From the NCBI RefSeq assembly GCF_003226345.1, contig NZ_PDOF01000002.1, positions 372,001-436,000 of the forward strand: DNA of 64,000 bases, written 5' to 3'. This stretch comes from Alteribacter lacisalsi (GTDB taxonomy: Bacteria > Bacillota > Bacilli > Bacillales > Salisediminibacteriaceae). Below are positions 1 to 7,794 of this stretch, in pieces. The position numbers and the translations under genes are program-made. Position 1 is the first letter of the stretch; each line of letters opens with the position of its first letter. The notes under the pieces were generated by a model. That model made no database searches, was not told the origin of the DNA, and saw nothing but the letters and a program-made list of their open reading frames with translations.

Positions 1-105
1 TATAGAAGTCGAATGGGGTGACGGCGACTGAGATGTCCTATTGCCTGAATAAGTGTCGCAATATTACAACTTCATTAGTGCCAATAAACAAAGAGGGAGA
101 TTACA

Positions 106-990
106 ATGATAGAGATAAAAACGATTGGTAGAGAAGCTGTCGGGGAAGTGGCGAGCCTGATCGCCGAGTTAAACAATAGTGAGGAATCCCACATCGGGTA
201 CTGCGGGAAGGACGAGAATGAAATCCGCAAATCCCTGCTGGAGGACTTGGATGAAGTACCGTTTTCTGACTGCTTTGCCGGTGTCTATGAGGGAGCCACA
301 CTGGTCGGGGTCGTGGGTTTTGACGCGGATCTGGAAGATCGAAGTGCCGAGGTTTGGGGACCGTTTCTGCAGGAAAATAAGTGGGAAGCTGCGTTTGATC
401 TGTGGAACAAAATGATCGAACTGCTGCCGGAAGAGATTGATTCACTGCAGATGTTCTCAAACGCGAAAAATCTCCGCGTATGCCACCTGGCAGATGAGCT
501 TTCCTTTAAAAAGCACAGCGACCAGACGATCCTGGAGTTCCACCGGGAGAACAGGGAGTCGTTAAACAGCGCTCAGGTAGAGGAAATAACGCCTGAGTAT
601 GTGTCTGCTATGACGAAGCTGCACGACCAGGCGTTTCCAGATACGTATTATAACGGCCGTCAGATTATCGACCGCCTGAATGACCACTACCGGAAAGTAT
701 TTGTGATCACGAGCAAAGGCGCATTAACCGGTTACATCTATGTGGAGGCGGAACCGGAATTTGGTGACGCCAATATCGAATTTTTCGCTGTCGATCCGTC
801 TGCACGAGGGCAGGGGATCGGGACACAGCTGCTGGCAGGAGCGCTCCAATGGCTGTTTACGTTTGAGTCGATTGAATCGATCCGCCTTTGTGTGAATGCC
901 TCGAACGGACAAGCCATTCATGTATACAAAAAAGCAGGTTTTCAGCACCTGCATGATCTGCGTGTGTTTACTAAAGAGATCAACGATTAG
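106..990 (+). CDS. GNAT-family N-acetyltransferase, two-domain
   Basis: 294 aa, ATG preceded by GGGAGA. The C-terminal half (about residues 155-294) is a typical GNAT fold: a beta strand ending in FFAVDPSARGQGIGTQLL carries the acetyl-CoA pyrophosphate loop (RGQGIG, near residue 233), and a later NGQAIHVYKKAGF segment is motif B. The N-terminal half (residues 1-145) looks like a degenerate second GNAT domain (AGVYEGATLVGVVGF) without an obvious Q/RxxGxG loop. Such tandem proteins acetylate small amines or protein N-termini; the substrate cannot be told from the sequence. It is followed at 1012 by a HAD gene in the same direction, so the two may be cotranscribed. Confidence 0.85.
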   Translation: MIEIKTIGREAVGEVASLIAELNNSEESHIGYCGKDENEIRKSLLEDLDEVPFSDCFAGVYEGATLVGVVGFDADLEDRSAEVWGPFLQENKWEAAFDLWNKMIELLPEEIDSLQMFSNAKNLRVCHLADELSFKKHSDQTILEFHRENRESLNSAQVEEITPEYVSAMTKLHDQAFPDTYYNGRQIIDRLNDHYRKVFVITSKGALTGYIYVEAEPEFGDANIEFFAVDPSARGQGIGTQLLAGALQWLFTFESIESIRLCVNASNGQAIHVYKKAGFQHLHDLRVFTKEIND

Positions 991-1011
991 TGAATGAAGG
1001 GCGGTGATCTT

Positions 1012-1608
1012 TTGAGAGAGTATAAAGCTGTGCTGTTTGATTTGGATGATACGCTGCTTGACCGGGATCAGGCAGTAAATAATATGTTCTTTGTCATTCT
1101 GGAAAAGTGTTATAAAAACGTTGGTAATTCCTTGAAATCCACCATGCTGGAGTATTTCAGAACACAAGATAAAAGAGCCTATGGCAAGAGTGATAAAACA
1201 GGGGTTCTTGAAGCGCTTTTCGATGAATTTCCGCCTGAGTACCGCTTGCCTAACGATGAGACCCAGAACTTCTGGAATTACCAGTTTCCTGCCTGTTTTT
1301 CAATAAACGAGAACACCATAACGTTCTTAAATACGATAAAAAACCAGGTGAAAGTTGCATTGATTACGAACGGCACCACACAGCGGCAAAAGGAAAAAAT
1401 ACGGAATACAGACCTGGAACGTTATTTTGATGCGATTCTAATTTCCGAAGAAGCAGGGTTCACAAAGCCGGACAAACAGATCTTTGACTTAGCGTTAACT
1501 GAACTGAATGTGCAGCCGGAAGAAGCGATATTCGTTGGGGATGACCTGGAGATGGACATGGCCGGCTGTCAGAACGCAGGAATAAAAGGAATCTGGTTCA
1601 ATCCTTAG
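1012..1608 (+). CDS. HAD-superfamily hydrolase, interrupted by an in-frame amber codon
   Basis: Starts at TTG 1012 behind AAGGGCGGTGA; an in-frame ATG at 994 has no RBS of its own. The 198-aa product has motif I DLDDTLLD (residues 10-17), motif II ITNGTT, motif III Lys in FTKPDKQ and motif IV GDDLEMDMAG, as in YfnB/YjjG-type phosphatases acting on nucleotides or sugar phosphates in the cytoplasm. The reading frame continues past TAG 1606-1608 for 29 more sense codons (RFRNDTMVKPDAEVDCLN...) to a TAG at 1696. That tail resembles the normal C-terminus of this family and would bring the length to about 228 aa, the family norm. The catalytic residues all lie before the stop, so partial activity is possible. 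Confidence 0.8.
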   Translation: MREYKAVLFDLDDTLLDRDQAVNNMFFVILEKCYKNVGNSLKSTMLEYFRTQDKRAYGKSDKTGVLEALFDEFPPEYRLPNDETQNFWNYQFPACFSINENTITFLNTIKNQVKVALITNGTTQRQKEKIRNTDLERYFDAILISEEAGFTKPDKQIFDLALTELNVQPEEAIFVGDDLEMDMAGCQNAGIKGIWFNP

Positions 1609-1715
1609 CGGTTCCGGAATGATACCATGGTCAAACCGGATGCCGAGGTCGATTGCCTTAACAGTGTACTAAGCTATTTTCAACCAGCGCGTAAATAGGG
1701 AGAGGAATACAGCGG

Positions 1716-2045
1716 ATGAATACTTTTAAAAAACTGCTTGTGAAAAAAGAATTCATTTTTTTTATCGCATTCGCGACTATTCTTGTATTGCTGCATGCTA
1801 CTCCATCTATGGCATTGAGAACGCAGGTATTTATCATGGGGTATCCCAAAGCCGCTTTAACATCCCCAATTGTAGAGGATGCGTATCACAACAAAGTAGA
1901 TGAGGAAAAGTTTGCTGAGCTGAATGCCAAAGCATACACCCTAACGCATCCGCCCATTGAAAAAGCCACACAGGGTGAACTGAGTAATTTCCTGGTACGG
2001 AAATTCGGATTCTTCTATGCAGCTGAATACTATGGCGACACATGA
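1716..2045 (+). CDS. Hypothetical membrane-anchored protein, possibly 3'-truncated
   Basis: 109 aa, ATG behind GGGAGAGG. One hydrophobic segment (residues 13-33) could be a signal anchor; the remainder is soluble and not recognised. The stop TGA (2043-2045) lies inside a 68-bp sequence that is repeated at 4867-4934 with six mismatches. In the second copy the same codon is TGT and the frame continues as TFSTRESKAVAVKTL, so this protein may once have been longer. Function unknown. Confidence 0.5.
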   Translation: MNTFKKLLVKKEFIFFIAFATILVLLHATPSMALRTQVFIMGYPKAALTSPIVEDAYHNKVDEEKFAELNAKAYTLTHPPIEKATQGELSNFLVRKFGFFYAAEYYGDT

Positions 2046-2089
2046 ACATTTTCTACGCACGAGAGCAAGGCTGTCGCAGTTAAAACGCT
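2022..2089 (+). repeat. 68-bp direct repeat, copy 1
   Basis: Matches 4867-4934 in 62 of 68 positions. It covers the last eight codons of the 109-aa gene and runs beyond its stop. Both copies keep a reading frame encoding (T/x)TFST(H/R)ESKAVAVKTL, suggesting duplicated gene 3' ends. Confidence 0.75.
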
Positions 2090-2119
2090 AAAAATCAGTA
2101 GGCAGATAAAAAACGCTAA

Positions 2120-2191
2120 GGGGGGACGGTGCTTCCGTGACATTTTCGAGAAGGACTTGCCTACGGACTTTGTCACGAAAGAACTTGTCCT
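2120..2191 (+). repeat. Degenerate GGGGACGG inverted-repeat element (R0)
   Basis: Left arm begins GGGGGGACGGTGCTTCC and reads GTGACA before the loop. The right arm has TGTCACGAAAGAACTTGTCC. The arms can still pair, but the ends differ from the other copies, so this looks like an old copy in the 2046-2248 gap between two small genes. Confidence 0.5.
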
Positions 2192-2248
2192 AATTTCAAA
2201 AATCGTAAATGAAAAGAATTTTCTTCATGATTAGGGGGGAGAAGCTAC

Positions 2249-2719
2249 ATGAAGAACAAAAGAAGGAAGGGAGAGAGTGTAACAGTACACAATAATAAGG
2301 TTCCATGGCATATTTGGTTAGTGGGATTATTATTTTTATTTATTTACGGGTACGGGATATATGATTATTTTATGATGCTGGGACTTAACTCTGCCTATTA
2401 CAACTCTAACAATTTTGGAGAAGCGGTATATGAGTATTTTGCTGATTATCCCATAGTGCCTTTAGTCTTTTGGACAATAAATGTTTTTTCCGGTTTAATT
2501 GCTTCAATACTACTTTTGTTTCGCACCAGGTGGGCAATGTGGGCAGCTTTAATTTCTGCTATTTCCATGCTTTGTTTACAGGTTCTTACCTTTTCCTTTA
2601 TAAACCGTTGGAATGTTTTAGGTCCTTGGATCTCACTCTTTGACATTACCTTATTACTAATGACATTCTCTCTATTCTATTATTGCAGGCGATTATTAAA
2701 ACGAGGTGTCCTGCAATAA
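2249..2719 (+). CDS. Four-helix integral membrane protein of unknown function
   Basis: 156 aa, ATG seven bases after a GGGGGGAG ribosome binding site. There are four hydrophobic helices at about residues 20-40, 70-92, 96-116 and 124-146, with a basic N-terminus (MKNKRRKGE) and basic C-terminal CRRLLKR, so both ends are probably cytoplasmic. I do not recognise the family. Codon use is AT-rich compared with the right half of the window. The 290 bp between this gene and the methyltransferase contain no convincing gene. Confidence 0.6.
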   Translation: MKNKRRKGESVTVHNNKVPWHIWLVGLLFLFIYGYGIYDYFMMLGLNSAYYNSNNFGEAVYEYFADYPIVPLVFWTINVFSGLIASILLLFRTRWAMWAALISAISMLCLQVLTFSFINRWNVLGPWISLFDITLLLMTFSLFYYCRRLLKRGVLQ

Positions 2720-3011
2720 CTTATTTTATATTCTGTGAATCTGGAGGACATGGCAGCCCTCCTTGCAGACTGACCGATACCGTTCCTGCACTGTTTTCGC
2801 GGCGTGCTCAACAAATACGTAAGACTAGTATCCAGCACTTCAAAGTGAGCATTAACGGATCTGGGAAAATCGCTGTTTTAAATGAGTGGGCGTCCCGTGG
2901 TTGCGGTGGTGTCCGTTTTTCGAGGAGGTTCAAGGCGTCAGTGAAAGAGAGGGATTTGGATATGTATGTTGAACTTAAACAATTTAAGTAATCAAACAGG
3001 TGGTGTGTTTA

Positions 3012-3740
3012 ATGGCTGACCAAATATTTGAGCACCCGAGACTGGCTAATATCTATGATTTATTTGACTCTGAACGTTCTGATTTGGATGCTTACGAGTC
3101 TATAGTTAATGAGTTTGAAGCTAGTGCTGTACTTGACATTGGCTGTGGAACCGGAACTTTTGCCTGTCGCCTGGCAGCCAGAGGCAAAGAGGTTATTGGA
3201 CTGGATCCAGCCGAAGCGTCCCTGAAGGTGGCTGAAACAAAATCATTCGCTGACCGTGTTCAATGGATTCACGGTACTGCACTGGACCTTCCACCGTTGA
3301 AGGTTGACCTTGTTACGATGACTGCTAATGTTGCTCAGGTTTTTCTGACAGATGAAGAGTGGAAAGATACACTTTCTGCAATTAAAAGGGTATTACGTCC
3401 AGGCGGTGTGTTGGCATTTGAAACACGGAGACCTGAAGCACAGGCGTGGCTGGAATGGAACAGGGCGATTACATACAAGCGGGTTGATATACCAGACTAC
3501 GGTATTGTCACGGGTTGGGTAGATCTTCATGATGTCCGGGACTCATTTGTGTCTTTTCGATGGACTTATGTTTTCGAGAACGATGGTGCAGTCATTACGT
3601 CAGACTCCACATTATGCTTTCGAAGTCTTAAGGAAATGACCCAATCTCTTAGGGAAGCAGGATTACCTGTGGAGGATGTAAGAGAAGCTCCTGACCGGCC
3701 AGGACGAGAGTACGTTTTTATTGCACGTAGACCCGACTGA
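3012..3740 (+). CDS. Class I SAM-dependent methyltransferase
   Basis: 242 aa from ATG 3012, preceded by CAGGTGGTG; an upstream in-frame GTG at 3000 falls inside the RBS. Motif I is VLDIGCGTGTFACRLAARG (near residue 44), followed by the acidic VIGLDPAEAS that binds the ribose of SAM, and post-motif VLRPGGVLAFETRRP. The remainder matches the Methyltransf_11/25 fold of small-molecule methyltransferases. The acceptor is not predictable. It is flanked by short accessory genes and has no operon partner. Confidence 0.85.
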   Translation: MADQIFEHPRLANIYDLFDSERSDLDAYESIVNEFEASAVLDIGCGTGTFACRLAARGKEVIGLDPAEASLKVAETKSFADRVQWIHGTALDLPPLKVDLVTMTANVAQVFLTDEEWKDTLSAIKRVLRPGGVLAFETRRPEAQAWLEWNRAITYKRVDIPDYGIVTGWVDLHDVRDSFVSFRWTYVFENDGAVITSDSTLCFRSLKEMTQSLREAGLPVEDVREAPDRPGREYVFIARRPD

Positions 3741-3792
3741 TGGATGCAGGTAAGGCTTTTCATTCCAGGCTTATCTTTTAGTGTGGTTTTTC

Positions 3793-4203
3793 TTAAAGCG
3801 GCTCTGATTTTATTCTGTCTTCATCGCTTAAACCACTTACTTCGAATGCTTTATCTTTATCGTGATCGTACCTTGCCAGGAACGTTACTTTTCCATCAGC
3901 AATTTTAAATACAGTAAATACAATGCCTGTTCCTTTTACTGAATCATCATCATTTAACCAGGTTCCGGTTTGCTCTAATACGATAAATTGGCCTCTTGCA
4001 TATCGCTTAATCGTAGTTAATTTTAAATTTGCACGCTTCATCCATTCCCCTAATTCCTGATGATTGATAACACCTGTTCCTTTTGGGCCTTCTAAAGCTA
4101 ATTTTTCTGCTGTGACTGCTGATAATCTTTCCAGATTTTTTTGATTGGAAAACTCTACCCATGTATCAGCTGTTTTAATTGTTTCACTGGTTATCTGATT
4201 CAT
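3793..4203 (-). CDS. NTF2-like / SnoaL-type small protein
   Basis: 136 aa starting at ATG 4203 (MNQITSE) with an AAAAAAGGAGA site; a longer frame to 4266 overlaps the upstream gene and has no RBS. The pattern (TADTWVEFSNQKNLERLSAVTAEKLALEGPKGTGVINHQELGEWM followed by alternating beta strands) fits the cone-shaped NTF2/SnoaL fold used by small cyclases, isomerases and ligand-binding proteins. It sits one base after the SRPBCC gene, so the two are translationally linked. No catalytic residues can be assigned with confidence. Confidence 0.65.
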   Translation of the reverse strand: MNQITSETIKTADTWVEFSNQKNLERLSAVTAEKLALEGPKGTGVINHQELGEWMKRANLKLTTIKRYARGQFIVLEQTGTWLNDDDSVKGTGIVFTVFKIADGKVTFLARYDHDKDKAFEVSGLSDEDRIKSEPL

Positions 4204-4204
4204 A

Positions 4205-4690
4205 TCAGGGTCTCCTTTTTTCTTTAAACTTTTCTTTGTAGTATTCACGTAGATCAGATGAATCATTATCCCATTTTACTGCATGTCCATCGATGATTTG
4301 ACCAAGGACATCCAGACACTTGTGCCATCCTGCAGCTGTATAGACCGCCATTGCCTGATCATCAAAGGTATGGCTGAACGTCAAGGTTGACCCTTCATCG
4401 GTCTCATGTATGTTTATTTCAATCAGATCTTTGACTTCCAGAAAACAAAAGGTATTTGGAGGGTTGAATTCGGTAACAACAGCCTCATAAATTGTCCCTT
4501 CACTATCATCGAACATGATCTTTCCACCAACCCTGAGATCCATCTCGCCAGTTGCAAACGGATACCACTGAGTGAAGTAGGCTGGTTCGGAGATATAGGG
4601 AAAGATTGTTTCAGGACTGTAAGGATATTGACGTTCAAACACCAGAACATTTCTTCCTTCTTTTTCATAGAGACTGCCATAGTTATTCAT
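4205..4690 (-). CDS. SRPBCC / AHSA1-family protein
   Basis: 161 aa starting at ATG 4690 (MNNYGSLYE) behind AAAAGGAG. YPYSPETIFPYISEPAYFTQWYPFA, a central DLRVGGKIMF and a C-terminal TLTFSHTFDDQAMAVYTAAGWHKCLDVL helix are typical of the START-like Activator of Hsp90 ATPase homology 1 fold, a cytoplasmic hydrophobic-ligand cavity. It is first in a two-gene minus-strand operon with the SnoaL-like protein. Ligand and physiological role are unknown. Confidence 0.8.
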   Translation of the reverse strand: MNNYGSLYEKEGRNVLVFERQYPYSPETIFPYISEPAYFTQWYPFATGEMDLRVGGKIMFDDSEGTIYEAVVTEFNPPNTFCFLEVKDLIEINIHETDEGSTLTFSHTFDDQAMAVYTAAGWHKCLDVLGQIIDGHAVKWDNDSSDLREYYKEKFKEKRRP

Positions 4691-4792
4691 GAATGTAACT
4701 CCTTTTATCAGGATGTATTCCATTATACAATACGTCCCTATTCATCAAAAAGATTCATCATTTCCTGCCTTTTAAGGAGGTTCGTTTCGAAT

Positions 4793-4853
4793 AGGAACGG
4801 TTCTCGCTTAACATCGCAGCTGAGCTTCGTTTTGCCAAGGGAGAACCGTCCCT
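4793..4853 (+). repeat. GGGGACGG inverted-repeat element (R1)
   Basis: Ends AGGAACGGTTCTCGCTTAAC and GAGAACCGTCCCT with CATCGCAGCTGAGC in the loop. It lies between the divergently arranged SRPBCC and DinB genes, directly before the second copy of the 68-bp repeat. Confidence 0.8.
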
Positions 4854-4866
4854 GCATTGCATCGGT

Positions 4867-4934
4867 GCTGAGCTCTATGGCGGCACATGTACATTTTCTA
4901 CGCGCGAGAGCAAGGCTGTCGCAGTTAAAACGCT
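4867..4934 (+). repeat. 68-bp direct repeat, copy 2
   Basis: Partner of 2022-2089, exactly 2845 bp away, with six mismatches. The frame encoding GAELYGGTCTFSTRESKAV stays open to TGA near 4956. It has no start codon and looks like the 3' stump of a lost gene. Confidence 0.7.
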
Positions 4935-5019
4935 CAATTTAAAAATGGGGGGCAGATGAAGTATTAACATAAGGCAGGCACTAATAGAAGGTCTTAATGG
5001 AAAAAACGGCCACGTAGCA

Positions 5020-5439
5020 ATGAAAACGATATGTGATGATTTATCCTTTGAAGATTGTGGAGTGAAAATAACCGAAGATACGGCTTCCATCTGGCAAATC
5101 CTTAATCATATGATTTACTGGCAGGACTTTCATTTATCTCTGTGTAAAAGGAAAAACGTCTCTTTTCCCCGCCATTCCAGTGATACCTGGGTGTTTGAGG
5201 CAAGACCGGAAACTGCGGGAGAATGGGAGGAGGCAGTGCAGGATTTTAAAAGGAAGCTGGATGAAATCGAAATTTTTACTGAGCAAATGCTGGCTGGTTC
5301 CGACCAAAACCACACTGCAGACTCCTTCATTGCCGACACCATGGCACTCATCAATCACAATAGCTATCATGCCGGACAGATCGTTCATATCAGAAAAGTG
5401 ATAAACGCCTGGACACACTCCAAAGGAGATACCTGGTGA
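5020..5439 (+). CDS. DinB-family protein (start region degraded)
   Basis: 139 aa from ATG 5020. The DinB four-helix bundle is recognisable: His in ILNHMIYWQ and the pair in NHNSYHAGQIVHIRK give the metal-binding His triad of DinB/YfiT thiol-dependent transferases. Homologous-looking residues continue upstream without a stop (NIRQALIEGLNGKNGHVA), and a GGGGGG site precedes an ATT at 4963. The true start is therefore either the rare codon ATT or a mutated ATG; the ATG at 5020 has no good RBS and would delete most of helix 1. One of five DinB paralogues in the window. Confidence 0.75.
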   Translation: MKTICDDLSFEDCGVKITEDTASIWQILNHMIYWQDFHLSLCKRKNVSFPRHSSDTWVFEARPETAGEWEEAVQDFKRKLDEIEIFTEQMLAGSDQNHTADSFIADTMALINHNSYHAGQIVHIRKVINAWTHSKGDTW

Positions 5440-5651
5440 AGCCAAAAGGTAGTGTTTCTCTGGTAAACAATAAGTTCGGCATTTGTTCTTCAAATGGGGA
5501 AACATCTGTCAGAACGTTATCATCAGCTGAAGAAATAACGGCCATTCTTTCAGAAGAATTTATGCTGCCGAAATTACCGGCTTCAGAAACTATTGAGGTT
5601 TTAAAGATGCTTAATATAGACATTTTTGCAGAGAAAGAGAGTGTTAGGTGA
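5436..5651 (+). pseudogene. 3' remnant of an arylamine N-acetyltransferase-like gene
   Basis: A 71-codon frame that begins inside the DinB stop codon. GSVSLVNNKFGICSSNGETSVRTLSSAEEITAILSEEF resembles the C-terminal beta-barrel end of arylamine N-acetyltransferases, which are about 260 aa long. The catalytic Cys-His-Asp domains are absent. It is best read as the surviving 3' end of a gene whose 5' part was replaced when the DinB gene arrived. It could be translated by coupling to DinB. The family call rests on pattern only. Confidence 0.5.
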
Positions 5652-5663
5652 AGGGGGCGGACC

Positions 5664-6191
5664 TTGACAATACTCGAAACCGAAAGGCTCTATTTAAGAG
5701 AATTGGAAATGGAAGACGCCGAAGCGTTAGCCCGGGTCCTCTCAGACCCGGAATCGATGCAGTACTATCCTGAACCATTCAGTCCGAAGCGGGTGAAGGG
5801 CTGGATTGAGTGGAACCGGGAAGATTACAAAAAGTACGATCACGGATTGTGGGCGGTCATTTTAAAAGAGGGAGACGTCTTTCTCGGTGACTGTGGGATT
5901 ACCATGCAGACAATCGGGAATGAAACCGTACCGGAGATTGGTTATCATATAATCAAAGCTTACTGGAATCAAGGGTATGCCACCGAAGCGGCGAATGCCT
6001 GCAAGGAGTATGCCTTTGATGTTTTACAGTATCCCCAGGTGTTTTCCTACACCACTGCTGCCAATATCCCCTCGAAGAAAGTGGCCGAAAAAATAGGAAT
6101 GAAGCCATACAAAGTGTTTGAGAAGAACGGAGAGAAGCAGATCGTGCAGGTAGTGCGAAACTGGTGCGAAACGGGGACGGTTCTCACTTAA
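5664..6191 (+). CDS. GNAT acetyltransferase, RimJ/RimL type
   Basis: 175 aa from TTG 5664 behind GAAGGGGGCGG. The sequence TILETERLYLRELEMEDAEALARVL at the N-terminus, PEIGYHIIKAYWNQGYATEAA (acetyl-CoA loop region) and NIPSKKVAEKIGMK near the end are classical for Acetyltransf_3 proteins. These acetylate ribosomal-protein N-termini or small molecules. The last five codons (GTVLT) and the stop TAA (6189-6191) are supplied by repeat element R2, so the native C-terminus has been replaced by repeat sequence. Confidence 0.88.
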   Translation: MTILETERLYLRELEMEDAEALARVLSDPESMQYYPEPFSPKRVKGWIEWNREDYKKYDHGLWAVILKEGDVFLGDCGITMQTIGNETVPEIGYHIIKAYWNQGYATEAANACKEYAFDVLQYPQVFSYTTAANIPSKKVAEKIGMKPYKVFEKNGEKQIVQVVRNWCETGTVLT

Positions 6192-6234
6192 CATTTTAGC
6201 CGTGGTGCCGGGATGCAAAGTGAGAACCGTTCCC
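6173..6234 (+). repeat. GGGGACGG inverted-repeat element (R2)
   Basis: GGGGACGGTTCTCACTTAAC, loop CATTTTAGCCGTGGTGCCGG, right arm TGAGAACCGTTCCC. It provides the stop codon of the GNAT gene. Same loop family as R3 and R5. Confidence 0.9.
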
Positions 6235-6323
6235 ACTTTTCAAAAAACATTGTAAAAGTCTTCTCTGCAAAAGAGAAGGCTTTTTCTTATGAAACTGAAA
6301 AGCTAAATATTCTAAAAAGTCTG

Positions 6324-6352
6324 TTGACTTATAGAATATTGAATCGTATACT
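6324..6352 (+). promoter_or_regulatory. SigA promoter of the CoA-transferase gene
   Basis: TTGACT (6324-6329), 17-bp spacer, TATACT (6347-6352). It is a near-consensus vegetative promoter whose -10 box overlaps the left arm of the operator at 6349. Confidence 0.8.
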
Positions 6353-6383
6353 GAATACTGTATCCAGGATTCAGTATTCAGTA
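6349..6383 (+). promoter_or_regulatory. Candidate GntR operator upstream of the CoA-transferase
   Basis: Perfect 10-bp inverted repeat TACTGAATAC / GTATTCAGTA flanking TGTATCCAGGATTCA. The centre CTGTATCCAGGATTCAG recurs upstream of the GntR gene at 7793-7809. Its position over the -10 box implies repression. Confidence 0.75.
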
Positions 6384-6418
6384 TACGGTATACAAAAATT
6401 AAGAGGAGGGGTTTTATA

Positions 6419-7651
6419 ATGGGTGCTTTAGACGGTGTACGCGTGCTTGATGCATCACAGATTATGGCCGGACCTTACTGCACCATGGTGCTCGCAGATT
6501 TAGGTGCAGAAGTCATCAAAGTTGAAAAAACGAATGGCGGCGATGACTCAAGACAAATGGGGCCCTATATAAACGAGGAATCTACCAGTTTCTTTCAGAT
6601 TAATCGAAATAAAAAAAGCATTGCTTTGAATCTAAAGACGGATGAAGGGAAAGAGATTTTTTACAATCTGGCAAAGGAGTCGGATGTGATTGTAGAGAAT
6701 TTCCGGCCTGGGGTGACTCAGTCACTGGGAATTGACTATGAAACGATGAAAGGAGTCAATCCGGAATTGATTTACTGTTCAATCTCCGGCTTCGGTCAAA
6801 GCGGTCCCTACTCACACAAAGGAGGTTTTGATCTGGTTGCACAGGGGATGAGCGGCCTGATGAGTATGACTGGTGAAGAAGACGGCAGACCCTTGAAATC
6901 AGGAATTGCAGTCTATGATATCGGAGCTGGAATAACGGCAGCCTACTCGATCATGGCAGCGTACATTCATAAGCTGAAATCCGGTGAAGGCCAGCATCTT
7001 GATATTGCCCTGAGTGAGATTGGCCTGCCTTGGTTTACCTGGGAGGCAGCTGCTTACTTTGCTGAAGGGACGATTCCAAAAGCAACCGGTTCAAGGCATA
7101 GGGTTTCCGCACCTTATCAGGCGGTAAAAGCCAAAGATTCCTATATGATGCTCGGTTGTGCCAATCAGAAAACATGGGAGAATTTCTGCATGAATGTTGC
7201 AGAAAAGCCGGAATGGATCACTGAGCCCCGCTTTGAAACGAATACACTGCGACATGATAATGTTGAGGCTTTAGAAAAGGAAATTGAAAATGTGCTATCC
7301 AGTAACAATGCTTCATATTGGATTGAAAAATGTGAACGTGCAGGTGTACCAGCCGGACCGATTAACAATTTTGAAGAAGCCATGCAAAATGAACATTTTC
7401 TTGCCAGAAACATGGTGGAAGAAGTGGATCACCCGGTAATCGGAAAGATGAAGATGATCGGGATTCCAACAAAGTTCTCGAAAACACCTGGTGAAGTCAG
7501 ATTCGCCTCTCCTCTGTTTGGTCAGCATACGGAAGAAATTCTTAAATCTATCGGGAAATCAGAAGCAGATATTCAGTCTTTAAAAGATAATGGCGTGACT
7601 GCAGCAAGAAATGTAAGCGAATACAGGAAGGCCGAGAGTGTAACCCGGTAG
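6419..7651 (+). CDS. CaiB/BaiF-family CoA-transferase (family III)
   Basis: 410 aa, ATG behind AAGAGGAGGGG. The N-terminal signature LDGVRVLDASQIMAGPYCTMVLADLGAEVIKVE, the VIVENFRPGV segment and GGFDLVAQGMSGLMSMTG are diagnostic of class III CoA-transferases, which move CoA between carboxylic acids through aspartyl-CoA intermediates in the cytoplasm. With the carboxylate transporter and crotonase downstream it probably activates the imported acid, using succinyl-CoA or acetyl-CoA as donor. It is separated from the operon by the divergently unlinked but codirectional GntR gene and has its own promoter and operator at 6324-6383. Confidence 0.9.
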   Translation: MGALDGVRVLDASQIMAGPYCTMVLADLGAEVIKVEKTNGGDDSRQMGPYINEESTSFFQINRNKKSIALNLKTDEGKEIFYNLAKESDVIVENFRPGVTQSLGIDYETMKGVNPELIYCSISGFGQSGPYSHKGGFDLVAQGMSGLMSMTGEEDGRPLKSGIAVYDIGAGITAAYSIMAAYIHKLKSGEGQHLDIALSEIGLPWFTWEAAAYFAEGTIPKATGSRHRVSAPYQAVKAKDSYMMLGCANQKTWENFCMNVAEKPEWITEPRFETNTLRHDNVEALEKEIENVLSSNNASYWIEKCERAGVPAGPINNFEEAMQNEHFLARNMVEEVDHPVIGKMKMIGIPTKFSKTPGEVRFASPLFGQHTEEILKSIGKSEADIQSLKDNGVTAARNVSEYRKAESVTR

Positions 7652-7760
7652 TCAGTGAGAGGAAATACTTTTAGCGGATGACCTTCCGAATCCTGTTCCT
7701 GGACAGGCAGTATCAAATGAAGGACAGAAAACACCAGATCATCACAGTCCATTCACGATT

Positions 7761-7789
7761 TTGATAGCTGAAATGTGATACGATAACGT
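7761..7789 (+). promoter_or_regulatory. Probable SigA promoter of the GntR/Tct operon
   Basis: TTGATA (7761-7766), 17-bp spacer, TAACGT (7784-7789), six bases before the operator at 7795. Confidence 0.55.
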
Positions 7790-7794
7790 TAACT

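Noticed and set aside
2-31. Frame ending IEVEWGDGD before the first gene, possible end of an upstream CDS
   Set aside because: Only nine codons are visible; cannot be told from chance.
2683-2991. 102-codon frame overlapping the end of the membrane protein
   Set aside because: Biased composition, overlaps a better gene and has no RBS; reads through non-coding sequence before the methyltransferase.
4406-4942. 178-codon plus-strand frame opposite the SRPBCC gene
   Set aside because: Antisense shadow that also reads through repeat R1 and the 68-bp repeat.
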